A stretch of DNA of 64,000 nucleotides from Pseudomonas sp. KU43P (GTDB lineage Bacteria > Pseudomonadota > Gammaproteobacteria > Pseudomonadales > Pseudomonadaceae), in contig NZ_AP019365.1 of the NCBI RefSeq assembly GCF_033095865.1, positions 2,949,501 to 3,013,500 of the forward strand, given 5' to 3'. This document shows positions 16,982 through 25,955 of this stretch, one piece after another. The notes below the pieces were generated by a model that was not told the origin of the DNA, made no database searches, and saw only the letters and a list, made by a program, of their open reading frames with translations. The stretch's first letter is position 1. Every line of letters begins with the position of its first letter. The position numbers and the translations under genes were made by a program.

Positions 16982-17205
16982 CTAGTTCAGGAGGGGTTCG
17001 TCTTCGATGACGAGATTGACGGCATACCACAGGCCATCCTCGCCCTGAAGCAGCTCATAGCTCACTTTCTGCCCTTCACGGATCACCTGCGAACCATCGC
17101 CTACCGCCCCTCTGAAAAAAACCACTTGCCCTTCCGGGGGGTGACTTCGCCAGGATTGACCTGTGCAAGCGAAGCACCGGGTTGATGCCGAGCGCGTCTG
17201 GACAT
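16982..17205 (-). pseudogene. Frameshifted or degenerate cold-shock-domain gene
   Basis: An ATG at 17205 with a good GGGAG ribosome site opens a frame (MSRRARHQPGASLAQVNPGEV) that stops after 34 codons. The cold-shock-like C-terminal half (FFRGAVGDGSQVIREGQKV, then SYELLQGEDGLWYAVNLV) lies in another frame ending at 16982. The two frames would join by one extra base in the six-C run at about 17136-17141. The second half aligns well with the intact CspA just upstream, but the N-terminal RNA-binding half (KGFGF motif) is missing. This may be a decayed duplicate, or a one-base sequencing error in a short CSD-like gene. Confidence 0.5.
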
Positions 17206-17260
17206 GAAAAGACTCCCGTCGAATTTCATTGTTCAAGCAAGTTTGAACCCCAGCAGGCCA

Positions 17261-17479
17261 TTAGTTTACGGGTTCGACTTCTTCGGCCTGCATGCCCTTT
17301 TGCCCTTTAACGACCTTGAACTTCACCATTTGCCCTTCCTTCAGGGACTTGAAACCGTCCCCTTTGATGGACTTGAAATGCACAAACAAGTCAGGCCCTG
17401 ACTCAGGCGTTATGAAACCGTAGCCTTTTTCGTCATTGAACCATTTGACCGTCCCGGTTTGTATCTCACTATTCGGCAT
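17261..17479 (-). CDS. Cold-shock protein, CspA family
   Basis: A 72-residue single cold-shock domain. RNP1 (KGYGFI) and RNP2 (LFVHF) are intact within [19 protein letters not shown] and [20 protein letters not shown]. Such proteins bind single-stranded RNA and DNA and act as RNA chaperones. The ATG at 17479 (MPNSEIQ) matches family length; the frame continues upstream without homology. The 5' region to 17606 may hold a long leader, as is common for csp genes, but no defined element was recognised. Confidence 0.93.
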   Translation of the reverse strand: MPNSEIQTGTVKWFNDEKGYGFITPESGPDLFVHFKSIKGDGFKSLKEGQMVKFKVVKGQKGMQAEEVEPVN

Positions 17480-17606
17480 TCTCTTCACCCTTGGTATCTG
17501 CAGCACGCTGTAATCGGTTCGACAGGCCAGCTTCGAGGCTACGGGCTGTCATTGCTGATCTTGCGGTCAGTAGGCAGACATGACTACTGGCAGTTTTACT
17601 AGGTAG

Positions 17607-18281
17607 TCACATCAGCACTTTGATCACCAGCAGGTGCACCGGGTAGAACAGATAGCCCCAACGCCGCACCGCCGGCACGCGCCAATGCTCGATGCGCAGC
17701 ATCAGACAGCCGAAGGGGATGGCCAGCAGCGCAGCAGCCATGGTCAGCAACGTGATGGGCGCCGACAGGTGCCCGCGCAACCAGCTATTGGTCAGGTTGC
17801 CCGCCACGGCCAGCAGGCAGGGTAACAACCAGCTCAGCCCGCCGAAACGACGCGCCATCAGCCAAGCCGCTGGCAGCAATACACCCGGCAGGCCGTACAT
17901 CAAATGCCGGCCGAACAACGCCCCTGCCAACATGGCGACAAGCCCGGCCAGGCGAGCCCACACCAGGGCATGCTGCACGCCCCAAGCCACCAGCAAACCC
18001 AGGGCAAGCGTAGGTATCACGCTGAATGTCTGGGTATCGGCATCCAGCCAGCGATACGGCCCTTCGGATAACACGGCGAAGGCGATCATCCAGCCGAGAT
18101 AGCGCGACGGGATGCGTTGCTCGCGTGCCACGTTGACGGCGATGGCCAGGCAAAACAACGGAAACGCCAGCCGACCGACTATGAACAGGCCGTCGGCAGC
18201 CGGCCACAGGAAGCGCAGATGGTCGGCGACCATCGTCAGCATCGCTGTCCACTTCACCAGGTCCAGCCCTGCCGAGCGCAT
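17607..18281 (-). CDS. TraX family membrane protein
   Basis: A 224-residue protein with about eight hydrophobic segments and the TraX start pattern (GLDLVKWTAMLTMVADH, then FIVGRLAFPLFCLAIAVN) and end (WGYLFYPVHLLVI). TraX acetylates F pilin in conjugation, but chromosomal relatives are acyltransferase-like proteins of unknown substrate. It starts 3 nt after the upstream membrane-protein stop, suggesting an operon. No conjugation genes are nearby. Confidence 0.88.
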   Translation of the reverse strand: MRSAGLDLVKWTAMLTMVADHLRFLWPAADGLFIVGRLAFPLFCLAIAVNVAREQRIPSRYLGWMIAFAVLSEGPYRWLDADTQTFSVIPTLALGLLVAWGVQHALVWARLAGLVAMLAGALFGRHLMYGLPGVLLPAAWLMARRFGGLSWLLPCLLAVAGNLTNSWLRGHLSAPITLLTMAAALLAIPFGCLMLRIEHWRVPAVRRWGYLFYPVHLLVIKVLM

Positions 18282-18284
18282 CTG

Positions 18285-19370
18285 TCAGCGACCAGGCTCG
18301 GGGGCCAGGCCCAGATACCGAGTGGTCCAGACCGCCAGCGGTAGCGGCGGTTGCTGGTCGAGGATGCGCCGCCAGATCAACGCCAGGTCATGGCTGTCGA
18401 ACATCGATCCGGCACCCGCCCCTACCCAGCGGCTCGGCGTAACGGCCACCCAGTGCCCCTGGCTGTCGCGGTGGGCCATGTTGAAGCGGAAGGTGTAGTT
18501 GCCGGGGATGCCCATGCGCAAGTCGGTGACCACCAGTGCGTCGCCGATCCGGTCATAGCGCAGCCAGTCATCGGTGAACCAGCGCAGGCGCTGCAGCAAG
18601 GGGGCCGCCTTGATGCCTTCGGCGACGTCGAGGTTCAGCGGCAGGCGCTGCATTTCCGGCGGTTCCCGGTCGAACATGCTGCTGATGCCTTCGTAGTAGT
18701 CGCCATCCGGGGTCTTGGCCAGCACCCGCCAGACCAGGCTGTTGAAGGCCATCGGCACGGCACGCAGGTGGGTTACCGCAACCCCTTGCTGGTCGAGGGC
18801 AGCCTGGAAACGCTGCTCGGCTGCCATGCGCCCGGCCAGGCCGAAGCCCAGGTAGGCAGTGCTGAACAGCAGCGCCAGGCTGATGAAACGCAGCGCCTTG
18901 GCGTTCACCCCCTTGAGCGCGGTGTAGAGCACGGCAGCCAGTAGCGGCACGGTGTAGAGCGGGTCGATGATGAACACCGCCGCCCAGCTGAGCGGCGTGG
19001 ACTGCAGCGGCCAGAACAGTTGGGTGCCGTACACCGTGAATGCATCCAGGATCGGGTGTGTCACCAGCACCAGCCAGAAGGCCAGGAACAGGCGTGGCAG
19101 CGTGTAGCCCTTGTGTGGCCAGCGCGTTCGGCCGAGCCAGTTGACGAGCCCGGCCAGCAGCAAGGCCAGGCCGGTCAGCACGAAGATCGAGTGGGAGAAG
19201 CCGCGGTGGTAGGTCATCTGCGACACCGGGTCGGCATAGCGGATAACCACGTCGAGGTCTGGCACGGTGGCCAGGGCGGCGCCGTAGAGGAGCGCGCGAC
19301 GGCCCTGGATACGGCCGAGTACCGCGCCCTGGAGCGCGGCGCCCAGCACGGCTTGGGTGATAGAGTCCAA
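18285..19370 (-). CDS. YdjM/DUF457-type membrane-bound metal-dependent hydrolase
   Basis: A 361-residue protein starting MDSITQAVLGAALQGAVLG with four to five N-terminal hydrophobic segments and histidines and aspartates typical of this family (DLDVVIRYADP, YHRGFSHSIFV, THPILDAFT). These resemble the phospholipase C-like His/Asp metal site. The C-terminal 150 residues are soluble. It forms a two-gene unit with traX. Biological role is not established for the family. Confidence 0.85.
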   Translation of the reverse strand: MDSITQAVLGAALQGAVLGRIQGRRALLYGAALATVPDLDVVIRYADPVSQMTYHRGFSHSIFVLTGLALLLAGLVNWLGRTRWPHKGYTLPRLFLAFWLVLVTHPILDAFTVYGTQLFWPLQSTPLSWAAVFIIDPLYTVPLLAAVLYTALKGVNAKALRFISLALLFSTAYLGFGLAGRMAAEQRFQAALDQQGVAVTHLRAVPMAFNSLVWRVLAKTPDGDYYEGISSMFDREPPEMQRLPLNLDVAEGIKAAPLLQRLRWFTDDWLRYDRIGDALVVTDLRMGIPGNYTFRFNMAHRDSQGHWVAVTPSRWVGAGAGSMFDSHDLALIWRRILDQQPPLPLAVWTTRYLGLAPEPGR

Positions 19371-19468
19371 GAGCAGGTTTCCTGAAGGGGCGATGTAGGA
19401 AACCTAACCCTGGGAGGTCGGATGGTGCAAATGCAGGTGTGTGACAACAGATAGCAAGTTCACCTGAT

Positions 19469-19541
19469 GGCCCTATCGCCGGCAAGCCGGTTCCCACAGA
19501 TGTGATCCTCCTGTGGGAGCCGGCTTGCCGGCGATAGGGCC
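19469..19541. repeat. Inverted REP pair downstream of benF
   Basis: Two REP copies face each other: GGCCCTATCGCCGGCAAGCC with its tail CGGTTCCCACAG on the left and the reverse complement on the right, separated by about 10 nt. It lies between the convergent-facing 3' side of benF and the start region of the YdjM-like gene. Such pairs commonly act as 3' mRNA stabilisers and gyrase/IHF or transposase targets. Confidence 0.85.
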
Positions 19542-19550
19542 GCTAAGACT

Positions 19551-20801
19551 TCAGAACAACTGCCAGGTGTACACCAGGATCAACCGGTTCTCATCGATAT
19601 CACTGCGGTAGTTGGACCGCGCCATGGCATTGCGCACGCGAATGCCCAACCCCTTTAGCACCCCGCTCTGCACCGCATAGCCCAGGTCGATGTCACGCTC
19701 GCGGTCCTTGCCTTCGAATCCTTGCCCGGTATCCACGTTGTTACCGGTGATGTAGCGCACCGTTGCCGTCAGCCCCGGCACGCCCATGGCCGCAAAGTTG
19801 TAGTCGTAGCGCAACTGGTACGAACGCTCATCGGTGTAGGCGAACTCATAGGTCGGCACCTCGTTGCCCAACGGCGAAATATTGGCGAATACCCGTGGGA
19901 ACGGGCTGTCGCCATAGATGCCCTGGTACCCCACGTGGAAGCTGTGGCCACCGTGCTTGGCCGTCAGCAGCGAGAAGAACGCCTGGTTGTCGATATTGCC
20001 CAGCAACGCATCGCCGTCTTCGCGTGCCGTGAAGTAACCAAGGTTGGCACTGAGCACCCAATCCCCCAATGGCTTGTTGTGCTTGAAACCGACAAAGCTT
20101 TGCTCGTAGATGTCCTCCAGTTGCCCGTACCACAGGCTGAGAGTGCTCTGGTTGGCATTGAACGCGTAGTCGCCCCCCACATAGTTGAAGCCATCGCTTT
20201 CGGCCTGGCGCTGCGGCACATGGCCGAGCATGGCGTTCATCTTGCCATCGCCCCCTTCGTTGCGCAGGTGCGTGGAGTTCAGGTGCCCGGCTTGCAACGT
20301 CAGGCCGTCCAGCTCCGACGAACTCAGGCTGACGCCCTGATAGGTCGGCGGCAGTAGGCGGATATCGCTGAAGGTCAGTACCGGCAGGTTGGGTTGCAGT
20401 TCACCGATGCGCAACTCGGTCTTCGACAACCTGCCCTTGAAGGTCGGTGCCAGGCGGCTGTAATCGTCCGCGGCGCGGCCATCGCCGTGCACCGGTAGCA
20501 GGCCGGTGTTGACGCGGTCCGGGCTGCTGTCGAGCCTGATGCCGAGCAGGCCCAGGGCGTCGACGCCGAAGCCGACCGGGCCGGGCGTGTAGCCAGACTT
20601 GAAATCGAGGATGAAGCCCTGGGCCCACTCCTGGGCCTTGGACTGCCGATTGGCGCCGACGATGTCGGAGTAATCACGGCTGAAGTAGTAATTGCGGGCG
20701 CCGAGGCTGGCCTTGGCATCTTCGAAGAAGCCGCCTTCGGCAGCCAGCAGCGGTTGGCTGAGCAAGGTCAGCCCGATGGCAACGCAGGGGGTGTGGTTCA
20801 T
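19551..20801 (-). CDS. benF: Benzoate-specific porin, OprD family
   Basis: A 416-residue outer-membrane beta-barrel with a signal peptide ([20 protein letters not shown]). It has OprD-family features: [20 protein letters not shown] near the N-terminus, alternating amphipathic strands, and a C-terminal aromatic residue (VYTWQLF) for barrel insertion. Last gene of the leftward ben/cat cluster, after benE, and presumed to pass benzoate through the outer membrane. Identity rests on family plus position. Confidence 0.9.
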   Translation of the reverse strand: MNHTPCVAIGLTLLSQPLLAAEGGFFEDAKASLGARNYYFSRDYSDIVGANRQSKAQEWAQGFILDFKSGYTPGPVGFGVDALGLLGIRLDSSPDRVNTGLLPVHGDGRAADDYSRLAPTFKGRLSKTELRIGELQPNLPVLTFSDIRLLPPTYQGVSLSSSELDGLTLQAGHLNSTHLRNEGGDGKMNAMLGHVPQRQAESDGFNYVGGDYAFNANQSTLSLWYGQLEDIYEQSFVGFKHNKPLGDWVLSANLGYFTAREDGDALLGNIDNQAFFSLLTAKHGGHSFHVGYQGIYGDSPFPRVFANISPLGNEVPTYEFAYTDERSYQLRYDYNFAAMGVPGLTATVRYITGNNVDTGQGFEGKDRERDIDLGYAVQSGVLKGLGIRVRNAMARSNYRSDIDENRLILVYTWQLF

Positions 20802-20854
20802 TCCGAAGCTCTCTTGATCTTGTTTTTATGGGTAAAGCGTTGGGAACACGGTTT

Positions 20855-22054
20855 TCAGGCGTTGCGGTTCAGGGCCTCCACGGCTTGCGGCCGGCGCAGG
20901 CTCAGCAGCGCGTGGGCCAGCAGGCCGAACAGCAGCCCCCAGAACGCGGCCGAAAGGCCCAGGAAGGACACCCCGGAAGCCGTGACCAGAAAGGTGAACA
21001 AGCCGGCATCGCGCTCGTTGGGCGCTGCCAGGCTGCGCACCAGCGCTTCGCTGATCGCCCCATACAGGGCCAGCCCGGCAAGTGTTGCGATCAGTGCGGC
21101 AGGGAAAGCCGCGAACAGCGACATCAGCGTCGCCCCGGCAATGCCCAACAGCAGGTACAGCACACTGCCCGCCACTGCCGCGACATAGCGTCGGCGGGGG
21201 TTTTCATGGGCCTCGTGGCCGGTACACAGGCTGGCGGTGACCGCTGCGAGGTTCAGCCCATGGCAACCGAACGGGGCCAGCAACGCACCGCCGATCGCGC
21301 TTGCGCTGATCAGCGGGCTGGCCGGCGTGCCGTAGCCGGCGTTACGCAGCACCGCCATCCCCGGCATGAACTGCCCGGTCAATGCCACCAGCACCATCGG
21401 CAACGCCAGGCTGAACACCGCTGCCAGACTGAATTGCGGCGTGATCCACTGGGGCGTGGCCAATGCCATGACCAGTGCCTCGCCGCGAAACGCGCCGCTG
21501 GCGACCGTCACCATGGCGCCGACACCCAGCACTGCCGCCACCGCGTAGCGCGGCTGCACCCTGCGCATCAGCACGTAGGTGACGAACATCGCCAGTACCA
21601 ACATCGGTTGAACCGGCAACGCACGGAACACCTCCGTGCCGAAGCTGAACAGGATGCCGGCCTGCATGCCTGCGGCGATCGAACCGGGCAAGCGCGCGAT
21701 GATGCGGTCGAAGGCGCCGCTGATGCCGATCAGCAGCAGGATCAGGTTGGCGATCAGGTACGCACCTACCGCCTGCTCAAGGCCAAGCTGGGGCAAGGCG
21801 CTGACCAGTAGCGCAGAGCCCGGGATCGACCAGGCGATCACCACCGGCACGCGGTAATGCAGGCTGAGCACAGCGCCCAGCACGGCACTGCCCATGGAGA
21901 CCGCCCACACCCAGGAAGACAGCAGGCCATGGGAAAGGCCGGCGGCTTCGGCGGCGTGAAAGATGATCACCAGCGGGCCGGCGTAGGAAATCATCGTCGC
22001 GATGCAGCCGGCGAGGATGGCGGACAGGGAGCAGTCCTTGATCAAGGTTTTCAT
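20855..22054 (-). CDS. benE: Benzoate/H+ symporter BenE
   Basis: A 399-residue inner-membrane transporter of the BenE family with 11-12 hydrophobic segments. Typical stretches are SAILAGCIATMISYAGPLVI at the N-terminus and PFGCHGLNLAAVTASLC in the middle. It imports benzoate with protons. It lies between catA and benF, separated from catA by a REP pair. The cluster carries a second, MFS-type permease, benK. Confidence 0.93.
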   Translation of the reverse strand: MKTLIKDCSLSAILAGCIATMISYAGPLVIIFHAAEAAGLSHGLLSSWVWAVSMGSAVLGAVLSLHYRVPVVIAWSIPGSALLVSALPQLGLEQAVGAYLIANLILLLIGISGAFDRIIARLPGSIAAGMQAGILFSFGTEVFRALPVQPMLVLAMFVTYVLMRRVQPRYAVAAVLGVGAMVTVASGAFRGEALVMALATPQWITPQFSLAAVFSLALPMVLVALTGQFMPGMAVLRNAGYGTPASPLISASAIGGALLAPFGCHGLNLAAVTASLCTGHEAHENPRRRYVAAVAGSVLYLLLGIAGATLMSLFAAFPAALIATLAGLALYGAISEALVRSLAAPNERDAGLFTFLVTASGVSFLGLSAAFWGLLFGLLAHALLSLRRPQAVEALNRNA

Positions 22055-22094
22055 GAGGGCCTCTCGCGACTGGGGTGGATGGCAAGGGCTTTGC

Positions 22095-22170
22095 CCTTGA
22101 TCGCCGGCAAGCCGGCTCCCACAGAGGACGGTGGTGAACCTGGGGGAGCCCGCTTGCCGGCGATAGGGCC
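22095..22170. repeat. Inverted REP pair between catA and benE
   Basis: TTGATCGCCGGCAAGCCGGC followed by TCCCACAG on the left; GGGAGCCCGCTTGCCGGCGATAGGGCC on the right, reading as the reverse complement with one mismatch (gCCCgc for gCCGgc). About 20 nt separate the arms. It sits inside the ben/cat transcription unit and could set different mRNA levels on either side. Confidence 0.8.
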
Positions 22171-22171
22171 C

Positions 22172-23086
22172 TCAGCCTTCCTGCAGCGCCCGAGGCCGCC
22201 CGCTGCGCTGCTCGTCAGCGCTCTGCAGCGCCTTCTGCAGCTGGAAGTCGAATTTCAGCTCGGCATACCGCCCCTCGCCGCCCTCACGGAACACCACCTC
22301 CCCCACCAACCCATCACGGGTCGCATAGGCAAAGTCATCCCACAGGTATTTGTCCCCCGACAGGTTGATCTGGGTGGTCAGGTGCCGGTGCCCCGGCGCC
22401 GAAATGAAGAAGTGCACGTGCGCCGGGCGCTGGCCGTGGCGGCCGAGCAGGTCGAGACATTCCTGGGTCGGCCCCTGCGGGTCGCAGCCATAGCCCGAGG
22501 GCACGATGGAACGTGCACGGTAGCGGCCTTCGGCGTCGGTGACGATGCGCCGACGCAGGTTGTACGCGGACTGGCTCTGGTCGAAGAACGAATAGGTGCC
22601 ACGGGTGTTGGCATGCCACAGGTCGACGGTGGCACCGGCCAGGGGTTGGCCTTCGGGGTCGAGCACCTGGCCTTCGAGGAACATCACGGTGGCCACGCCC
22701 TCCTCGCTGCCATCGTCCATGCGTACTTCACCTTCGGCTATGGGTGCGCCGGCCACGTACAGCGGCCCTTCGATGGTGCGCGGAGTGCCGCCGCCAAGAC
22801 CAGCTTCGGCGTCCTTGGCGTCCTGCAGCAGGTCGAGGAAGTGCTCGATGCCCAGGCCCGCCACCAGCAGCCCGGCCTCGCCCCGCCCACCCAGCCGGTT
22901 GAGGTAATCGACGGCATGCCAGAACTCGTCTTCGCTGACCTCCAGGTCTTCGATCAGGCGCGCGGTGTCCTGCAGCACGCGCTGGATGATGCGTTTCAGG
23001 CGCGGGTGGCCCTCGTCATTGCCAAAGCCTGCAGCTTGCTGGAAAAACGCTTGAATCTCGGCAGTGTGGGAAATCTTCACGGTCAT
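22172..23086 (-). CDS. catA: Catechol 1,2-dioxygenase
   Basis: A 304-residue intradiol dioxygenase converting catechol to cis,cis-muconate with non-haem Fe(III). Iron ligands are visible as the Tyr in EGPLYVAGAP, the Tyr in PSGYGCDP and two His in RPAHVHFFISAPGHRH. The N-terminal helical linker domain (1-105) provides dimer contacts. It follows catC on the same strand. Length matches the CatA2-type enzyme found in P. putida ben clusters, here linked with catBC. Confidence 0.95.
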   Translation of the reverse strand: MTVKISHTAEIQAFFQQAAGFGNDEGHPRLKRIIQRVLQDTARLIEDLEVSEDEFWHAVDYLNRLGGRGEAGLLVAGLGIEHFLDLLQDAKDAEAGLGGGTPRTIEGPLYVAGAPIAEGEVRMDDGSEEGVATVMFLEGQVLDPEGQPLAGATVDLWHANTRGTYSFFDQSQSAYNLRRRIVTDAEGRYRARSIVPSGYGCDPQGPTQECLDLLGRHGQRPAHVHFFISAPGHRHLTTQINLSGDKYLWDDFAYATRDGLVGEVVFREGGEGRYAELKFDFQLQKALQSADEQRSGRPRALQEG

Positions 23087-23120
23087 GGTTGGGTACCTGT
23101 TGTTCTTGTGCGAAAGGGAA

Positions 23121-23411
23121 TCAGCGGTCGTCAGCGTGGATCGACGAGGGATGGCGGCACAGGCCGTCGACCTCGATGTCCATGTACGGGAACAGCGGCA
23201 GCTGCATCAGCGTGTCGTGCAGCGCCTCGACGCTGGGCACGTCGAACACGCTGTAGTTGGCGTAATGCCCGGCGATGCGCCACAGGTGGCGCCAGGTGCC
23301 CTCGCGCTGCAGGCGCTGGGCCAGTTCCTTTTCGTCGGCCTTCAGTTGCGCGGCCTTGGCCGGGTCCATGTCGACCGGCAGTTTCACGGTCATCTTCACG
23401 TGGAACAGCAT
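23121..23411 (-). CDS. catC: Muconolactone delta-isomerase
   Basis: A 96-residue enzyme that isomerises muconolactone to beta-ketoadipate enol-lactone in the catechol branch. The sequence MLFHVKMTVKLP, the central LQREGTWRHLWRIAGHYANYS and the tail FPYMDIEVDGLCRHPSS are all typical of CatC. Length equals the family norm (about 96; decameric). It lies 18 nt after catB and 34 nt before catA. Confidence 0.96.
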   Translation of the reverse strand: MLFHVKMTVKLPVDMDPAKAAQLKADEKELAQRLQREGTWRHLWRIAGHYANYSVFDVPSVEALHDTLMQLPLFPYMDIEVDGLCRHPSSIHADDR

Positions 23412-23429
23412 GGGTTCTCTCCTTTTCGG

Positions 23430-24551
23430 TTATCGGCGGGCGAAGCGCGCCAGGCGGGCTTCGTCCAGGCTCAGGCCAAGGCCCGGGGTGCGCGGCACGT
23501 GCAGTTGGAAGTCGTGGTACTGCGGCGGCTCGTTGACGATTTCCTCGGTCAGCAGCAGCGGGCCGAACAGCTCGGTGCCCCAGGTCAGCTGGCGCAGGGT
23601 GAGGAAGGCATGGGCCGAGGCCAGGGTGCCGACCGAGCCTTCGAGCATGGTCCCGCCGTACAGGGCGATGCCGGCCGCCTCGGCGATCTGCGCGGTGCGC
23701 AGCACGGCGCGCGGGCCGCCGTTCTTGGCGATCTTCAGGGCGAAGATGCTGGCGGCGCCGTCGGCGGCCAGGCTGAAGGCGTCCTCGACGCTCTCGATGG
23801 ATTCGTCGGCCATGATCGGCGCCGGGCTGCGCTGGTTCAGGCGCACCTGCCCGCCGCGGTTGATGCGCGCGATCGGCTGCTCGATCAGGTCGATGCCGTT
23901 ATCGCCCAGCACCTGGCAGGCGCGGATGGCCTGGGATTCGTCCCAGTACTGGTTGACGTCGACGCGCACGCTGGCGCGCTCGCCCAGCTCGCGCTTGATC
24001 GCCACCACGTGCTTGAGGTCCTGGTCCAGCGGATTGGCGCCGATCTTCAGCTTGAACACCCGGTGGCGGCGTATTTCCAGCATGTGCTCGGCCTCGGCGA
24101 TGTCGCGGGCGGTGTCACCGCTGGCCAGGGTCCAGGCCACTTCCAGGCTGTCGCGCACACGCCCGCCGAGCAGTTCGCTGACCGGCAGGCCCAGGCGCTT
24201 GCCCTGGGCGTCGAGCAGCGCGCTCTCAATGCCGGACTTGGCGAAGGTGTTGCCCTTGGCCAGCTTGTCGAGCTTGAGCATGGCGGCATTGATGTTGTCG
24301 GCGGGCAGGCCGATCAGTGCCGGCGCCAGGTGCGCGTCGATGTTGGCCTTGATGCCCTCGGGGCTCTCGTAGCCGTAGGCCAGGCCGCCGATGGTGGTGG
24401 CCTCGCCGAGGCCTTCCACGCCGTCGCTGCATTTCAGGCGCAGGATCACCAGGGTCTGCTGCTGCATCGTGTGCATGGCCAGCTTGTGCGGGCGGATGGT
24501 CGGCAGGTCGACGATGATTGCGTCGATACGCTCGATGGTCGGGCTTGTCAT
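23430..24551 (-). CDS. catB: Muconate cycloisomerase
   Basis: A 373-residue enolase-superfamily enzyme that lactonises cis,cis-muconate. The K-x-K pair (RVFKLKIGAN, about 167-169), the metal ligands in RVDVNQYWDE, IDLIEQPI and MADESIES, and the final acid/base region fit the muconate lactonizing subgroup. It lies downstream of benK by 30 nt. In many P. putida strains catBC sit elsewhere with catR; here they are inside the ben cluster. Confidence 0.95.
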   Translation of the reverse strand: MTSPTIERIDAIIVDLPTIRPHKLAMHTMQQQTLVILRLKCSDGVEGLGEATTIGGLAYGYESPEGIKANIDAHLAPALIGLPADNINAAMLKLDKLAKGNTFAKSGIESALLDAQGKRLGLPVSELLGGRVRDSLEVAWTLASGDTARDIAEAEHMLEIRRHRVFKLKIGANPLDQDLKHVVAIKRELGERASVRVDVNQYWDESQAIRACQVLGDNGIDLIEQPIARINRGGQVRLNQRSPAPIMADESIESVEDAFSLAADGAASIFALKIAKNGGPRAVLRTAQIAEAAGIALYGGTMLEGSVGTLASAHAFLTLRQLTWGTELFGPLLLTEEIVNEPPQYHDFQLHVPRTPGLGLSLDEARLARFARR

Positions 24552-24581
24552 GCAAAAGCTCCAGTTCAGTCAGTAGAAGGG

Positions 24582-25904
24582 TCAGGCCGTCGCCGCCTGG
24601 GCCTGGCGCCGGCCGCTGGCCAGGTGCACGGCCATGGCCAGCGCGGCGACGGCACCGGGGATGGCGAAGGCGATGAAATTGAGTTGCAGCGGCAAGTTGA
24701 TGCCCATCAGCGCCCCGCCGAGCAGCGGGCCGACGATGGCGCCGTTGCGGCCGATGCCCGAGGCCCAGCCCAGGCCGGTGGAGCGCACCGACAGGCCATA
24801 GAGCTGGGCGGCGCCGGCATACAACAGGATTTGCGTGCCGATGGTGGTGGCGCCGGCAATGAAGATCAGCAGGTACAGCACCGGCATCGGGCTGTTGACG
24901 CCCAGCAGGCTGATCGACAGGGACGCTGCCAGAAAGAACGCGACCTTGACCTTGACCAGGTTGTAGCGGTCGCCCAGCCAGCCGCCGAGGATCGCTCCGG
25001 CCATGCCGCCAAAGTTCAGCGCAAGCAGGAACGACAGGCTCGAACCCAGGCTGTAGCCGGCGTTGGCCATGAGTTTCGGCAGCCAGGAGCTGAGCGCGTA
25101 GACCATCAGCAGGCAGCAGAAGAACGCCAGCCACAGGGCCAGGGTGCGGGTGGCTAGGCCGTTGCGGAACAGGTCGAGGACCGAGCCGCCTTTGCCTTTG
25201 GGGGCGCTTGCCTGCAACTGATCGCCTGGCTGCACGTCGCAGTTCGGGTCCAGGCGCTTGAGCAGCGTGCGCGCTTCTTCGGTACGGCCCTGGCGCACCA
25301 GGAAGCCGATCGACTCGGGCAGGTAGTAGAGAATCACCGGCAGCAGTAGCAGCGGCACGGCGGCGGCGAAGAACATCGATTCCCAGCCGAAACGCGGCAG
25401 CATGAAGATGCCGACACCTGCCGAGAGCATGCCGCCCAGCGAGTAGCCGCTGAACATGATCGCCACCAGCGTGCTGCGCAGGCGTTTGGGCGCGTATTCG
25501 TTCATCAGTGCCACGGCGTTGGGCATCAGCCCGCCGCAGCCCAGCCCTGCGATGAAGCGGTAGATGCCGAACTCGCTCGGGCTGCTGGCAAAGCCATTGA
25601 GAATGGTGGCGCCAGAGAACAAGGCGAAACAGATGGCGATGCCTTTCTTGCGCCCGATGCGGTCGGCCAGGCTGCCGAACGCCAGCGCGCCGAACATCAT
25701 GCCGAACAGCGCGTAGCTGCCCAAGGCACCGGCCTGCAAGGGGGTCAGGCCCCACTCTTTCATGATCACCGGCAGGACCACGCCGTAGATGAACAGGTCA
25801 TAGCCGTCGAAGATCAGCAGCAGGCCGCACCAGGCCATGACCATCCAGTGGAAGGGGCTGAAGCGGGCATTGTCGATGATCGGGTGCACGTCGAGTGTTC
25901 GCAT
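24582..25904 (-). CDS. benK: Benzoate MFS transporter BenK
   Basis: A 440-residue aromatic acid:H+ symporter. Family features are FDGYDLFIYGVVLPVIMKEW in segment 1 (the acidic DGYDLF motif), the loop GSLADRIGRKKGIAI and the mid loop. Twelve hydrophobic segments span the protein. It lies between benD and catB on the minus strand and takes up benzoate with protons, in parallel with BenE. Confidence 0.93.
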   Translation of the reverse strand: MRTLDVHPIIDNARFSPFHWMVMAWCGLLLIFDGYDLFIYGVVLPVIMKEWGLTPLQAGALGSYALFGMMFGALAFGSLADRIGRKKGIAICFALFSGATILNGFASSPSEFGIYRFIAGLGCGGLMPNAVALMNEYAPKRLRSTLVAIMFSGYSLGGMLSAGVGIFMLPRFGWESMFFAAAVPLLLLPVILYYLPESIGFLVRQGRTEEARTLLKRLDPNCDVQPGDQLQASAPKGKGGSVLDLFRNGLATRTLALWLAFFCCLLMVYALSSWLPKLMANAGYSLGSSLSFLLALNFGGMAGAILGGWLGDRYNLVKVKVAFFLAASLSISLLGVNSPMPVLYLLIFIAGATTIGTQILLYAGAAQLYGLSVRSTGLGWASGIGRNGAIVGPLLGGALMGINLPLQLNFIAFAIPGAVAALAMAVHLASGRRQAQAATA

Positions 25905-25955
25905 GGCATCTGTCTCTCTTGTTGTTTTTGTGGAGAAAAAGCGTGCTGGTGGGCC

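Noticed and set aside
23064..25157. A 697-codon plus-strand open frame across catA-catC-catB-benK
   Set aside because: Antisense shadow of GC-rich coding sequence; composition is His/Gln/Arg/Ala-rich with no motif, while the minus-strand frames are clear ben/cat genes.
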